NCBI GenBank assembly: GCA_016297005.1
Contig: JAEDHK010000002.1
Coordinates: forward strand, 62,001 to 126,000
Reading direction: 5' to 3'
From: Clostridia bacterium
GTDB taxonomy: Bacteria > Bacillota > Clostridia > Christensenellales > DTU072
Length of the DNA stretch: 64,000 bases
Below the pieces are notes generated by a model. The model worked only from the letters and a program-made list of their open reading frames with translations. It was not told where the DNA came from and did not search any database. This document shows, piece after piece, positions 17,292 to 24,602 of this stretch (position 1 is the stretch's first letter; each line of letters starts with the position of its first letter). A program made the position numbers and the translations under genes.

Positions 17292-18136
17292 AACACGATC
17301 TCCTCCTTTACGTAATAGACCATAATATCTTCGAGCGTCGGCACTGACGTTTCTACGTCGTCGTTATCTCTCAGATCCTTGCGTTTCATCAGTCCCGTAA
17401 ACCCGATCGGCGTAACTTTATGCCCGACCAGGCGTTCCTTCAAACTGCCGGTCAACGCTTCTTTCTTTCCGCGTACAAGCGCGTGTCCCTCGATAATATT
17501 GTCTTTTGTATCGAAAAGAATCTGTTTGCCGTCGTTAATAAATAAAATATAGTCGGCGCATTTATCGAGGTCGGAAGTAACGTGCGTGGAAAAAAGAATA
17601 CTCCTGTTCCCCTGCTCCATGATTTTTTGCAACAGATCGAGCAATTCTTCTCTCGCCACCGGATCGAGACCGCTGGTCGGCTCATCCAAAATGATCAGCT
17701 TTGCGTCGTGCGACAGCGCAAGGGCGATACCCAGTTTTACTTTCATGCCCTGCGACAGCTCTCTGACCTTCTTGCTCGGATCGATATGAAAAGTCTTGCA
17801 GAGGCGCAAAAATTTTTCGTTATCGTAATTTTTGAAGAACATCCCGTATGCCCGGCCGATTTTCTCTACCTTTTCGTTGGGATAACAGTCCATTGCACCC
17901 GAAGAAAAGCCAACGTCCTGCAATATCTCCAAAGAATGATCGCGAAAATCCTTTCCGAAAACGGTTAGCGTCCCTTCGTCGTACGGATTAACTCCGGTAA
18001 GACACTTGATCGTGGTACTTTTTCCCGCGCCGTTCTGACCGATAAAGCCCAGAATATACCCTTCCGGTAAGGTAAACGTTATTCCGTCCAACAGAAAAGA
18101 ACGATATTGCTTACGCAAATTCTCTACTTTCAGCAT
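17288..18136 (-). CDS. ABC transporter ATPase
   Basis: A 282-residue ATPase with Walker A GQNGAGKST (about 33-41), Walker B IILDEPTSGLD (about 150-160) and H-loop STHV. The signature is LSQGM rather than LSGGQ, a variant common in this drug/peptide exporter subfamily. The C-terminal 70 residues form an accessory domain. It is the first gene of the operon that continues with permease, GntR regulator and glycosidase-like protein. The ATG follows AAGGAGTAAGA. Confidence 0.93.
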   Translation of the reverse strand: MLKVENLRKQYRSFLLDGITFTLPEGYILGFIGQNGAGKSTTIKCLTGVNPYDEGTLTVFGKDFRDHSLEILQDVGFSSGAMDCYPNEKVEKIGRAYGMFFKNYDNEKFLRLCKTFHIDPSKKVRELSQGMKVKLGIALALSHDAKLIILDEPTSGLDPVAREELLDLLQKIMEQGNRSILFSTHVTSDLDKCADYILFINDGKQILFDTKDNIIEGHALVRGKKEALTGSLKERLVGHKVTPIGFTGLMKRKDLRDNDDVETSVPTLEDIMVYYVKEEIVL

Positions 18137-18163
18137 TCTTACTCCTTCGGCGCAGACTCAACT

Positions 18164-18193
18164 GTGCCTATCATATAGATACAGTATAGGCAC
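18164..18193 (-). promoter_or_regulatory. Putative GntR (YtrA-type) operator
   Basis: Perfect inverted repeat GTGCCTAT-N14-ATAGGCAC. The left arm overlaps the -10 box of the operon promoter. The spacing and position fit autorepression by the GntR protein at 16276-16644; the link is inference. Confidence 0.75.
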
Positions 18194-18211
18194 GGCTTTT
18201 ATTCTTGTCAA
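18183..18211 (-). promoter_or_regulatory. Promoter of the ABC-GntR-glycosidase operon
   Basis: Minus-strand TTGACA (18211-18206), 17-base spacer, TATACT (18188-18183). Confidence 0.9.
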
Positions 18212-18212
18212 G

Positions 18213-18239
18213 AAAAAAACGACCCTTCGGTCGTCTTTT
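18213..18239 (-). terminator. Terminator of the acyl-CoA synthetase gene
   Basis: Stem ACGACC/GGTCGT closed by a CTTC-type tetraloop and followed on the minus strand by seven T residues. It lies between the synthetase stop and the next promoter. Confidence 0.85.
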
Positions 18240-18262
18240 CGTTATTTATTAAAAATCGGAAT

Positions 18263-19906
18263 TTATTTAACGCCGTTACGGATGTCGTTACGTTTGATCT
18301 TACCACTCGTCGTTTTCGGAAGTTCGGCGACGAATTCCACGATACGGGGATACTTATAGGGAGCGGTGTGCATCTTGACGTAGGTCTGCAACTCTTTTGC
18401 AAGGTTGTCGCTCGCTTTGTAACCATTTGCAAGAACGATAGTCGCCTTAACGATTTGTCCGCGTTGCGGGTCGGGCACGCCGGTAATGGCGCATTCGAGT
18501 ACGGCGGGATGTTCCATAAGCGTACTTTCCACTTCAAAGGGTCCTATACGATAGCCGGACGATTTAATAACGTCGTCCGTTCTTCCGACGAACCAGTAGT
18601 AACCGTCTTCGTCGTAATAAGCGAGATCCCCCGTATGATGGTAGCCGGCACCCAAACGCTCTTCGGTCAACTCCGGGCTGTTATGATACTTATAGACCAG
18701 ACTGCATTGCGGCTGATGGATCTTTATGACGATCTCGCCCACGACGCCGGGCTCGACGTCGTTCATGTTTTCGTCTACCAAATGCACGTCGTAGAGCGGA
18801 GAGGGTTTACCCATTGACCCTGCGCGAATATCCATCATAGCGAAGGTACCCATAATAATGCTGGATTCGGTCTGACCGTATCCTTCATAGATTTTTTGAC
18901 CGGTAGCCGCGTAAAATTGCTTCCAGACCTCTGCGTTAAGGGCTTCCCCTGCCGTCGAACAATGAGACAAGGAGGACAGATTATACTTAGAAAGATCTTC
19001 TTTGATCAAAAAACGGTAAATAGTCGGCGGCGCACAGAATGTGTCGATATGATATTTTTCGATACATTCGAGCAGATCGGTCGGCTTGAACTTATGGAAG
19101 TAGTCGTAAATAAAGAGGCAGGTCCCGGCAATCCATTGACCGTAGAGCTTGCCCCAACTGCACTTGGCCCAACCGGATTCGGAAGAAGTAAAGTGCAAAC
19201 CGTCGTCGATGACCTTATGCCAGTAAACGGCGTTGTAGATAAAACCGAGAGGATACAAAAAGTTATGCGCGACCATCTTCGGATAGCCGGTGGTACCGGA
19301 CGTAAAGTACACGACGCTTTCGTCGTATAAATCGGTCTCTACCTTTTCCCATTGGTCGCTTGCTTTTTCTATCGCTTCGGAAAAGTTTTCGTATCCGTCG
19401 CGCTCTCCGATGGTGTAATAAATAAAATCTTCGGAAAGGTGGGGCTTTGTTTCGTCAATGTTTTTAATAACAGAATCTTCGTTAATGGAAATCAGGCATT
19501 TAACGCCTGCACCTTTGATACGGTATTCGATATCCTTTTCGGTAAGAAGAAAGGTTGCGGGGACAATGACGATACCGGCCTTATGACAGGCCATAATGGT
19601 TACCCAATACTCCCATCTCCGGTTAAGCATAGTCATAACGATGTCGCCTTTTTTCAATCCCTTCGAAGTAAGCACGTTGGCGACCTTATTACTGAGCAGC
19701 GACAAATCTTTAAACGTGATGATTTTCTCTTCTCCCTGATCGTTGCACCACAAGATGGCTCGTTTTTCCGGCGTAAGACGAGCATACTCGTCGATGATAT
19801 CGTACGCAAAATTAAATTTTTCCGGTACTTTCAGCTTACAAGAATTGGCGAAATCGTCGTAATTATCGTAGTCGATTCTGTCTAAAAACTTATTCAGAAA
19901 ATTCAT
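18263..19906 (-). CDS. Acyl-CoA synthetase (AMP-forming)
   Basis: A protein of 547 residues of the ANL superfamily that activates a carboxylic acid through an acyl-adenylate to its CoA thioester. Motifs: TSGTTGYPK (about 202-210), GYGQTE, TGDLAYYDEDGY, the hinge VGRTDD, and TTSGKIKR with the catalytic lysine near the C-terminus. The sequence is of the short/medium-chain type. The ATG follows AAAGGAG. Upstream lie a valine-rich leader peptide and a terminator, so expression should rise when charged valine tRNA is scarce. This suggests the substrate is isobutyrate or another branched-chain acid used for amino-acid synthesis by reductive carboxylation; that is inference. Confidence 0.93.
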   Translation of the reverse strand: MNFLNKFLDRIDYDNYDDFANSCKLKVPEKFNFAYDIIDEYARLTPEKRAILWCNDQGEEKIITFKDLSLLSNKVANVLTSKGLKKGDIVMTMLNRRWEYWVTIMACHKAGIVIVPATFLLTEKDIEYRIKGAGVKCLISINEDSVIKNIDETKPHLSEDFIYYTIGERDGYENFSEAIEKASDQWEKVETDLYDESVVYFTSGTTGYPKMVAHNFLYPLGFIYNAVYWHKVIDDGLHFTSSESGWAKCSWGKLYGQWIAGTCLFIYDYFHKFKPTDLLECIEKYHIDTFCAPPTIYRFLIKEDLSKYNLSSLSHCSTAGEALNAEVWKQFYAATGQKIYEGYGQTESSIIMGTFAMMDIRAGSMGKPSPLYDVHLVDENMNDVEPGVVGEIVIKIHQPQCSLVYKYHNSPELTEERLGAGYHHTGDLAYYDEDGYYWFVGRTDDVIKSSGYRIGPFEVESTLMEHPAVLECAITGVPDPQRGQIVKATIVLANGYKASDNLAKELQTYVKMHTAPYKYPRIVEFVAELPKTTSGKIKRNDIRNGVK

Positions 19907-19941
19907 ACTTTTTTCTCCTTTGATTCTTCCGAGAGGATATT

Positions 19942-19971
19942 AAAAAAGGCGCCCTACTTGTAGGCGCCTTT
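19942..19971 (-). terminator. Attenuator terminator before the acyl-CoA synthetase gene
   Basis: An 8-base-pair stem AAGGCGCC/GGCGCCTT with a 9-base loop, followed on the minus strand by a T-run. CTTGTA in the upstream RNA (about 19990) can pair with TACAAG in the terminator loop, giving a possible antiterminator. Confidence 0.85.
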
Positions 19972-20001
19972 GATCTTGGTATCGGGAACTTACAAGCAAG
20001 G

Positions 20002-20076
20002 TCAATAAGATGTCGTTTCTACGACACCTACGACTACTACTACGCGTACGATCTTTTCCATGCTTGCAAATTTCAT
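20002..20076 (-). CDS. Valine-rich leader peptide (24 residues)
   Basis: A short frame with start ATG at 20076 and stop TGA at 20002. The product contains VRVVVVVGVV, with eight valines in 24 residues, encoded by GTA and GTC. This closely resembles the E. coli IvbL attenuation peptide, which carries a comparable VVVVRVVVVVG run. Just after the valine codons the RNA can form a hairpin TGTCGT-AGAA-ACGACA, the position of a pause hairpin. A terminator follows 30 bases after the stop. Ribosome stalling at valine codons would favour readthrough into the acyl-CoA synthetase gene. The promoter places the transcript start at this ATG, so the peptide appears leaderless; an internal ATG at 20061 is another possible start. 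Confidence 0.8.
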   Translation of the reverse strand: MKFASMEKIVRVVVVVGVVETTSY

Positions 20077-20082
20077 GTCCAT

Positions 20083-20111
20083 ATACTAACACATTTTTCC
20101 CGGTCGGTCAA
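20083..20111 (-). promoter_or_regulatory. Promoter of the valine leader and acyl-CoA synthetase
   Basis: Minus-strand TTGACC (20111-20106), 17-base spacer, TAGTAT (20088-20083). The predicted start of transcription is about 20076, the A of the leader ATG. Confidence 0.75.
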
Positions 20112-20154
20112 TCGTTTCCGATTATTTTTCTGCGATAAAGTCGTATTTTCTTTC

Positions 20155-20183
20155 TTGACAGGCCCGCACCGTGATGCTACAAT
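20155..20183 (+). promoter_or_regulatory. Promoter of the MBL-fold hydrolase gene
   Basis: TTGACA (20155-20160), 17-base spacer, TACAAT (20178-20183), divergent from the leader promoter at 20083-20111. Confidence 0.85.
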
Positions 20184-20204
20184 ATGACCGAAGGAGAAAG
20201 AAAA

Positions 20205-20948
20205 ATGAAAATAATATTCTTAGGAACCTCTCACGGAGACCCGGAAGCCAATCGTTTTTGTTCTTCCACCGCTATCTTCGTTAACGGAAAGTACTATCTT
20301 ATCGACGCCGGAGCACCCATTCTGCCTCTCCTTCTCAGTCGTAGCGTACATCCGAAGAACGTGGGCGGCATTTTTATTACGCATGCGCATGAAGACCACT
20401 ACTTCGGTCTGATCGAATACACGCGCGTGGTCAATGACTCCGGCTGCTATAACGGCGTGTCTACTCCCGTCCTGGTCCCGCGTAAACGGTTGTTTTCGGA
20501 AATGTTGAACGCGAAGTATAACTTCAAACTTTGGCACGGTAAGGGCAGAACTAAATATAAAAAGTACCGCAAAGGTGTCATTTTCGACGACGGAAACGTC
20601 AGGATAACGGCAATACCGGTAAAGCACATACTGCTTTCTTATGCGTTTCTGGTCGAAGCGGAAGGAAAACGCATACTCTTCTCCGGCGATTTACGAAGAG
20701 ATATGCCGGATTATCCGCAAATCCTATATTCGGAACATACTGATCTTCTTATTCTCGAAGCGGCTCATACCTATATAAATACCGATAACGTTATTAAAAA
20801 AATAAATCGATCGAAAATCGACCGACTTATCATCAATCATATCCAGCCTTTCCGGAACACGCCGCAAGAACTGGAATCCGCTTTTTCCAAAATCAACGGC
20901 GGTATCTCCTGCGCCGCCGCTTTCGACGGCATGGAAATCGAACTGTAA
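20205..20948 (+). CDS. Cytoplasmic metallo-beta-lactamase-fold hydrolase
   Basis: The start at 20205 is chosen because AAGGAGAAAG precedes it; an upstream in-frame start at 20184 lies too close to the -10 box. The 247-residue protein shows the metal motif THAHEDH (about 61-67), a later conserved His in IPVKH and FSGDLRRD with the bridging Asp, and ends with a conserved NHIQPF. It belongs to the RNase Z/lactonase-like branch of the superfamily, but the substrate is not evident. No signal peptide or membrane helix. Its end is 3 bases from that of the convergent membrane-GH5 gene. Confidence 0.9.
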   Translation: MKIIFLGTSHGDPEANRFCSSTAIFVNGKYYLIDAGAPILPLLLSRSVHPKNVGGIFITHAHEDHYFGLIEYTRVVNDSGCYNGVSTPVLVPRKRLFSEMLNAKYNFKLWHGKGRTKYKKYRKGVIFDDGNVRITAIPVKHILLSYAFLVEAEGKRILFSGDLRRDMPDYPQILYSEHTDLLILEAAHTYINTDNVIKKINRSKIDRLIINHIQPFRNTPQELESAFSKINGGISCAAAFDGMEIEL

Positions 20949-20951
20949 TTC

Positions 20952-23486
20952 CTACTGTCTTTGAATCAGATAATAGACGGACTCGAAACGTTTGCCGATG
21001 GTAAAACGCAGTTTCTTTCCGTCGTACGACGTTTTCAACTGTCCGATCAAGTTCCCTTCGTTATTGACGGCCCATACTTTCAGATCGTCGTATTTCGTCT
21101 CGATCTCGACGTCCGCTTCAATCACGTCGGCAAGGATCGGGGCGCTTCCTTCTTCTTTCAAAACGGTATGGAAGAAGTTATATCCGCAACCTTTGTTATC
21201 CGCTCGACCGACGGCGGTAAGGAGCATGCTATCCGACTCCTTCGTAGACAGATCGGTAAGAGAACTGAGCGCGACGGTAGCGAAGTCGTTCTTGACCTTC
21301 GCGTTCAGACCGTCCGCACTATTCTTTCCGTGACAGAATCCGTAAAAGGCTTTCGTCCTGTCCGTGTCGATGATCCCGATGCCTTTTTTAACGTTTCTTT
21401 TCAGTTCTTTGGTATCCGAAATTACGTTTTCGGGAACCTCTACAAAGGTTTTATTTTTATTTTCGCCAACGGAAAAACGAACACCCTTCCACTCCTCATA
21501 ACGGGGAGGCACGATTTTTTTCAGATGCCGTTCCGTCTCGCAGGAAAGATATTCCCGTTCGGTAAGCGCGTATACCGTCGTCTCTTTGGCTCGGCTTACG
21601 TCGCCGCGGCGAAGAATAAGCGCCGCGTGATAAAAGAGGCCCATTTTAGCGGGATCGTTATAGCAGTCGAACAATCCGCGATAGAACGAGCCGCCGAGCG
21701 CGATAGTGCGTCCGATTTTTTCCGTAATATGATCTTGTTCAGCCGTTCCGTAACGATAGGTATGGAGCGTAAACCCGTTCCACCCCTGCAGTGCGCCGAC
21801 GGCCGCCGTCCATAAGGTCACGTCTGCGCGGAACTCGTTCGGCCACGGCGCGTCCCATTCGGATACAAAAAACGGCTTGCCTGAAATAGCGTTTGTGACC
21901 AGTTGCGACGTGATAACGTTCTTTTTTTGTAAAGACATAGGATCGTTCATAAAACCGCGTTGGTCGCCGCCCCTGAAATAGGCGTGAGAATCGGAAAAAT
22001 CGGTAACGCCGTTTGTCAATACGACGGTACGGTCGGATTCTCTGTTCATCGCCGTCATGAGGAACCTGCCGCCTACGGCGCGAATATCACTGATGATCTC
22101 CCGCACGTAGTCTTGCTGCGTCTTCAATAAAAACTCGCGCATCAAGGGATCTTTGCGTCCGTCGATATCTTCGTTCTGGTTTTTCACTCCCTTTTCTCTC
22201 GCGTAAGCGCGATAGCGTTCGAGTAGCTCCGTCCGGTACGGTTCTACGGCGATCTTGGCGTATTCCGCGTCCAAAAGATCGCATTCGTTAACCACCTCCG
22301 CAAGCGCGATCGCCGGTTCGTCTTTATAAGCAAGTCCGGTATACTTATTGACGTGCGTCAAAAGATTACGATTATACTCCTTTTGCAAGTCGATCAGCGT
22401 CCTGTCGAATATACAATAAGGTTTGGCCGCCTCGGGCAGGAGCTCGGCGTTCTTCACACCGTCGCCAATGCGAAAACGACGATACGTCAAAAAATCAAGA
22501 TAAATATAAATACCTTCTTTTTTGAGACAATAAATAAGATAATCCAGCCTGTCCATGCTCTCTTCGTCAAAAGAACGGGTGCTCTCCAACCGTTTTCCCT
22601 TCTTAAAGGCAAAGATATTCGGCGCCGACCATTCGGCGTCCAGTTGGTGCAATCTGACCATGTTGACGCCGGCGGGGCGCAGACGCGCGGCGACTTTTTC
22701 GCTATGGCTGTACTCGGGAAAGTTCTGCGCGGAATTGAAGTTAACGCCCCAAAACCTGACCGGAGTGCCGTCTTCGAAAACAAAGTCCTCCCCTTCCGCT
22801 TTCAAAAAGCCGTGACATCCGGCTTCCTCTTTCGGGCCGAACGCAGAAGAAATATCGATGGGCATATCGTGCCAAAGGAGCGGATACGGAATCTTTTTTT
22901 CATCGCCCCACGGTAATTTCGCACCGATAAAATATAATATTACGTCGATCGCAAAAAAGATCGCCGTAACATACGCCCAATACAAGTACCACTCCTGCCC
23001 TATCGATCCGATAAAGGTAAGGATCAAAGGATAGACAAGCACGACCAAGGTGGGCGCAAAACGGTTCTTTTTATGCGGCGCAAAAAAGAACCAGTCAAGT
23101 AAAGCTACCAGCGGCGTGACACCGGACAAAAGAAGATTGACCGCATCCGACGCTCCGATAAATATCGTCCTATCCGTCAGAAACAGTCCGTATGCGGCGA
23201 TCACCGCAACGACGAGCGCGGGAATGCCCCCGAAAGAATCTATTCTTTCGTAGTACGCGCCCTTCCTCGCAAGCATAGATACTAAGCCCGAAACGAGACG
23301 AGTCGCCGACATCAACCATAGCACCGCGTAATATGCGGTAAAAACAATACAATTCAGAAGAACGGCGGCCGCTTTCGCGATAATGAGCGTATTTTTCGAT
23401 ATTAACGCAAGGCCGCATATAAGAATGCCCAAGATGACCGTACGTAACGCAAAGCATATAAAAAACTGCTTTTTACCTCTATTCAT
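20952..23486 (-). CDS. Fusion of a polytopic membrane domain with a GH5-like glycosidase domain
   Basis: The ATG at 23486 follows GAGGTG; a GTG at 23492 is also in frame. The first 210 residues contain about six membrane helices with a conserved PLVALLDWFFF element, resembling the Pr6Pr/AIG1-type membrane family. From about residue 240 a clan-A cellulase-like domain follows (FEDGTPVRFWGVNF, GVNMVRLHQLD). The probable acid/base is Glu in VVNECD (about 405) and the probable nucleophile is Glu in FVSEWDAPW (about 530). The remaining 250 residues are probably a beta-sandwich. Which side of the membrane the catalytic domain faces cannot be decided from sequence. The substrate is unknown. Confidence 0.85.
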   Translation of the reverse strand: MNRGKKQFFICFALRTVILGILICGLALISKNTLIIAKAAAVLLNCIVFTAYYAVLWLMSATRLVSGLVSMLARKGAYYERIDSFGGIPALVVAVIAAYGLFLTDRTIFIGASDAVNLLLSGVTPLVALLDWFFFAPHKKNRFAPTLVVLVYPLILTFIGSIGQEWYLYWAYVTAIFFAIDVILYFIGAKLPWGDEKKIPYPLLWHDMPIDISSAFGPKEEAGCHGFLKAEGEDFVFEDGTPVRFWGVNFNSAQNFPEYSHSEKVAARLRPAGVNMVRLHQLDAEWSAPNIFAFKKGKRLESTRSFDEESMDRLDYLIYCLKKEGIYIYLDFLTYRRFRIGDGVKNAELLPEAAKPYCIFDRTLIDLQKEYNRNLLTHVNKYTGLAYKDEPAIALAEVVNECDLLDAEYAKIAVEPYRTELLERYRAYAREKGVKNQNEDIDGRKDPLMREFLLKTQQDYVREIISDIRAVGGRFLMTAMNRESDRTVVLTNGVTDFSDSHAYFRGGDQRGFMNDPMSLQKKNVITSQLVTNAISGKPFFVSEWDAPWPNEFRADVTLWTAAVGALQGWNGFTLHTYRYGTAEQDHITEKIGRTIALGGSFYRGLFDCYNDPAKMGLFYHAALILRRGDVSRAKETTVYALTEREYLSCETERHLKKIVPPRYEEWKGVRFSVGENKNKTFVEVPENVISDTKELKRNVKKGIGIIDTDRTKAFYGFCHGKNSADGLNAKVKNDFATVALSSLTDLSTKESDSMLLTAVGRADNKGCGYNFFHTVLKEEGSAPILADVIEADVEIETKYDDLKVWAVNNEGNLIGQLKTSYDGKKLRFTIGKRFESVYYLIQRQ

Positions 23487-23488
23487 TT

Positions 23489-23701
23489 TCACCTCGAAAA
23501 ATCGAATTTATATTCTTTATCTCCGCCGTCGTCGACCACCATATACAGTCTGTTCTTCAGTCCTTTCGTGCATTCGTCGAGGAGTTCCACGTCTTTTTTG
23601 ACCAGATCGTACGAAGTGGACGTGAACACATAATACCAGGTATTCGTTCCGTAAACGGGCGTTTTAGCCAATCGCGACGGTCGGAACTTTGGAAAAAATA
23701 T
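23489..23701 (-). pseudogene. Relic of a GH36-like alpha-galactosidase
   Basis: An open stretch of about 70 codons without a good start, beginning just after the stop of the acetyltransferase gene and ending in a TGA that overlaps the next gene. It encodes YGTNTWYYVF, DVELLDEC and LYMVVDDG, which match the region of GH36-type enzymes that normally reads GYNTWYY ... PFMVIDDGW. All the rest of the enzyme is missing. The best reading is a leftover of a deleted alpha-galactosidase gene; a functional 60-residue protein from a TTG start is less likely. Confidence 0.6.
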
Positions 23702-23713
23702 TGTAAAATCTCA

Positions 23714-24466
23714 TTATTCATTCTCCAAATTTACTTGAAACGCGTTATTCGACAACGTATAGTGATGCAAAAGAGTCAAGTCGTCGCCCTCGAATTTTCT
23801 TTTACGAATAGGCTTTGCGGGGATGCCGGCAACCAGCGTAAAGTCTTCTACGTCTTTGGTAACGATAGCGCCCGTGGCGCAGATAGCGCCTTTCCCAATA
23901 CGTACGCCGGGCAGAACGGTGCAGTTTGTGTACACTTTGGCGTATTCGCCGATCTCCACCCCTTGATACGTTCTTTCCACGTGATCGCTCTCGGAGTGCC
24001 CGTGCGAAAAAATCTTTGTATACTCGGTAATCATGGAGCTGTCGCCGAACTTAACGCCCCCTTTGGCGTCGATATAACAACAATGATTCCAGGTAACGTT
24101 TTTGCCGACCTCAATAAGATGACCGTAATTAAATCGGCATCCCTCGTTGGAAAGGAACCCCTCTCCGCAACTTTTAAAAAGATGCTTTGCTATGATCTGC
24201 CGAAACGGAATGGCGAACGCGCAGTTGATCCCAAGAGGGCACTTATCGATGATCTCCCACAAAATATGCATGTACCGCTGTTCCTGCGTGTACGGGCACT
24301 CTTCCCCTTTCGGCAGATAATCGCCCCATAACCGATACGACTCGATCAACTCTCCGCTATATCCGGAAAAACCGATGATCTCCATCACCTTCAGCATATT
24401 ATTCGTGTCCAATCCCTGCTCAAAAAAGCGCTTGACGTCGGCAAGCATATTATCAATGATTTCCAT
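23714..24466 (-). CDS. Hexapeptide-repeat acetyltransferase
   Basis: The start at 24466 follows AGGAGAAG; sequence upstream lies in the tuf terminator region. The 250-residue protein has a helical N-terminus of about 110 residues and then a left-handed beta-helix of hexapeptide repeats (VEIGEYAKVYTNCTVLPGVRIG) ending in GIPAKPIRKR. The FSHGHSE motif carries the catalytic-type histidine. This is the maltose/galactoside O-acetyltransferase type using acetyl-CoA. The acceptor is unknown; a surface glycan or sugar detoxification is plausible. Transcribed from its own start just downstream of the tuf terminator. Confidence 0.88.
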   Translation of the reverse strand: MEIIDNMLADVKRFFEQGLDTNNMLKVMEIIGFSGYSGELIESYRLWGDYLPKGEECPYTQEQRYMHILWEIIDKCPLGINCAFAIPFRQIIAKHLFKSCGEGFLSNEGCRFNYGHLIEVGKNVTWNHCCYIDAKGGVKFGDSSMITEYTKIFSHGHSESDHVERTYQGVEIGEYAKVYTNCTVLPGVRIGKGAICATGAIVTKDVEDFTLVAGIPAKPIRKRKFEGDDLTLLHHYTLSNNAFQVNLENE

Positions 24467-24544
24467 AAAACTTCTCCTTTTTATTTCTCCTATATTATAG
24501 CCGAAACAGCCTGCTTTTTCAAGCCCGAAATCCTTTGACAAGCA

Positions 24545-24577
24545 TAAAAAATCCCGCCTGATATTCAGACGGGATTT
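24545..24577 (-). terminator. Terminator of tuf
   Basis: A 12-base-pair stem with one G-T pair and a 3-base loop, followed on the minus strand by six T residues. Confidence 0.92.
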
Positions 24578-24602
24578 CTTTATTATCGTAAATTTAATCG
24601 GA

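Noticed and set aside
19907..20111. T-box riboswitch upstream of the acyl-CoA synthetase
   Set aside because: No T-box consensus (AGGGTGGNACCGCG-like) is present; the valine-codon run fits ribosome-mediated attenuation better.
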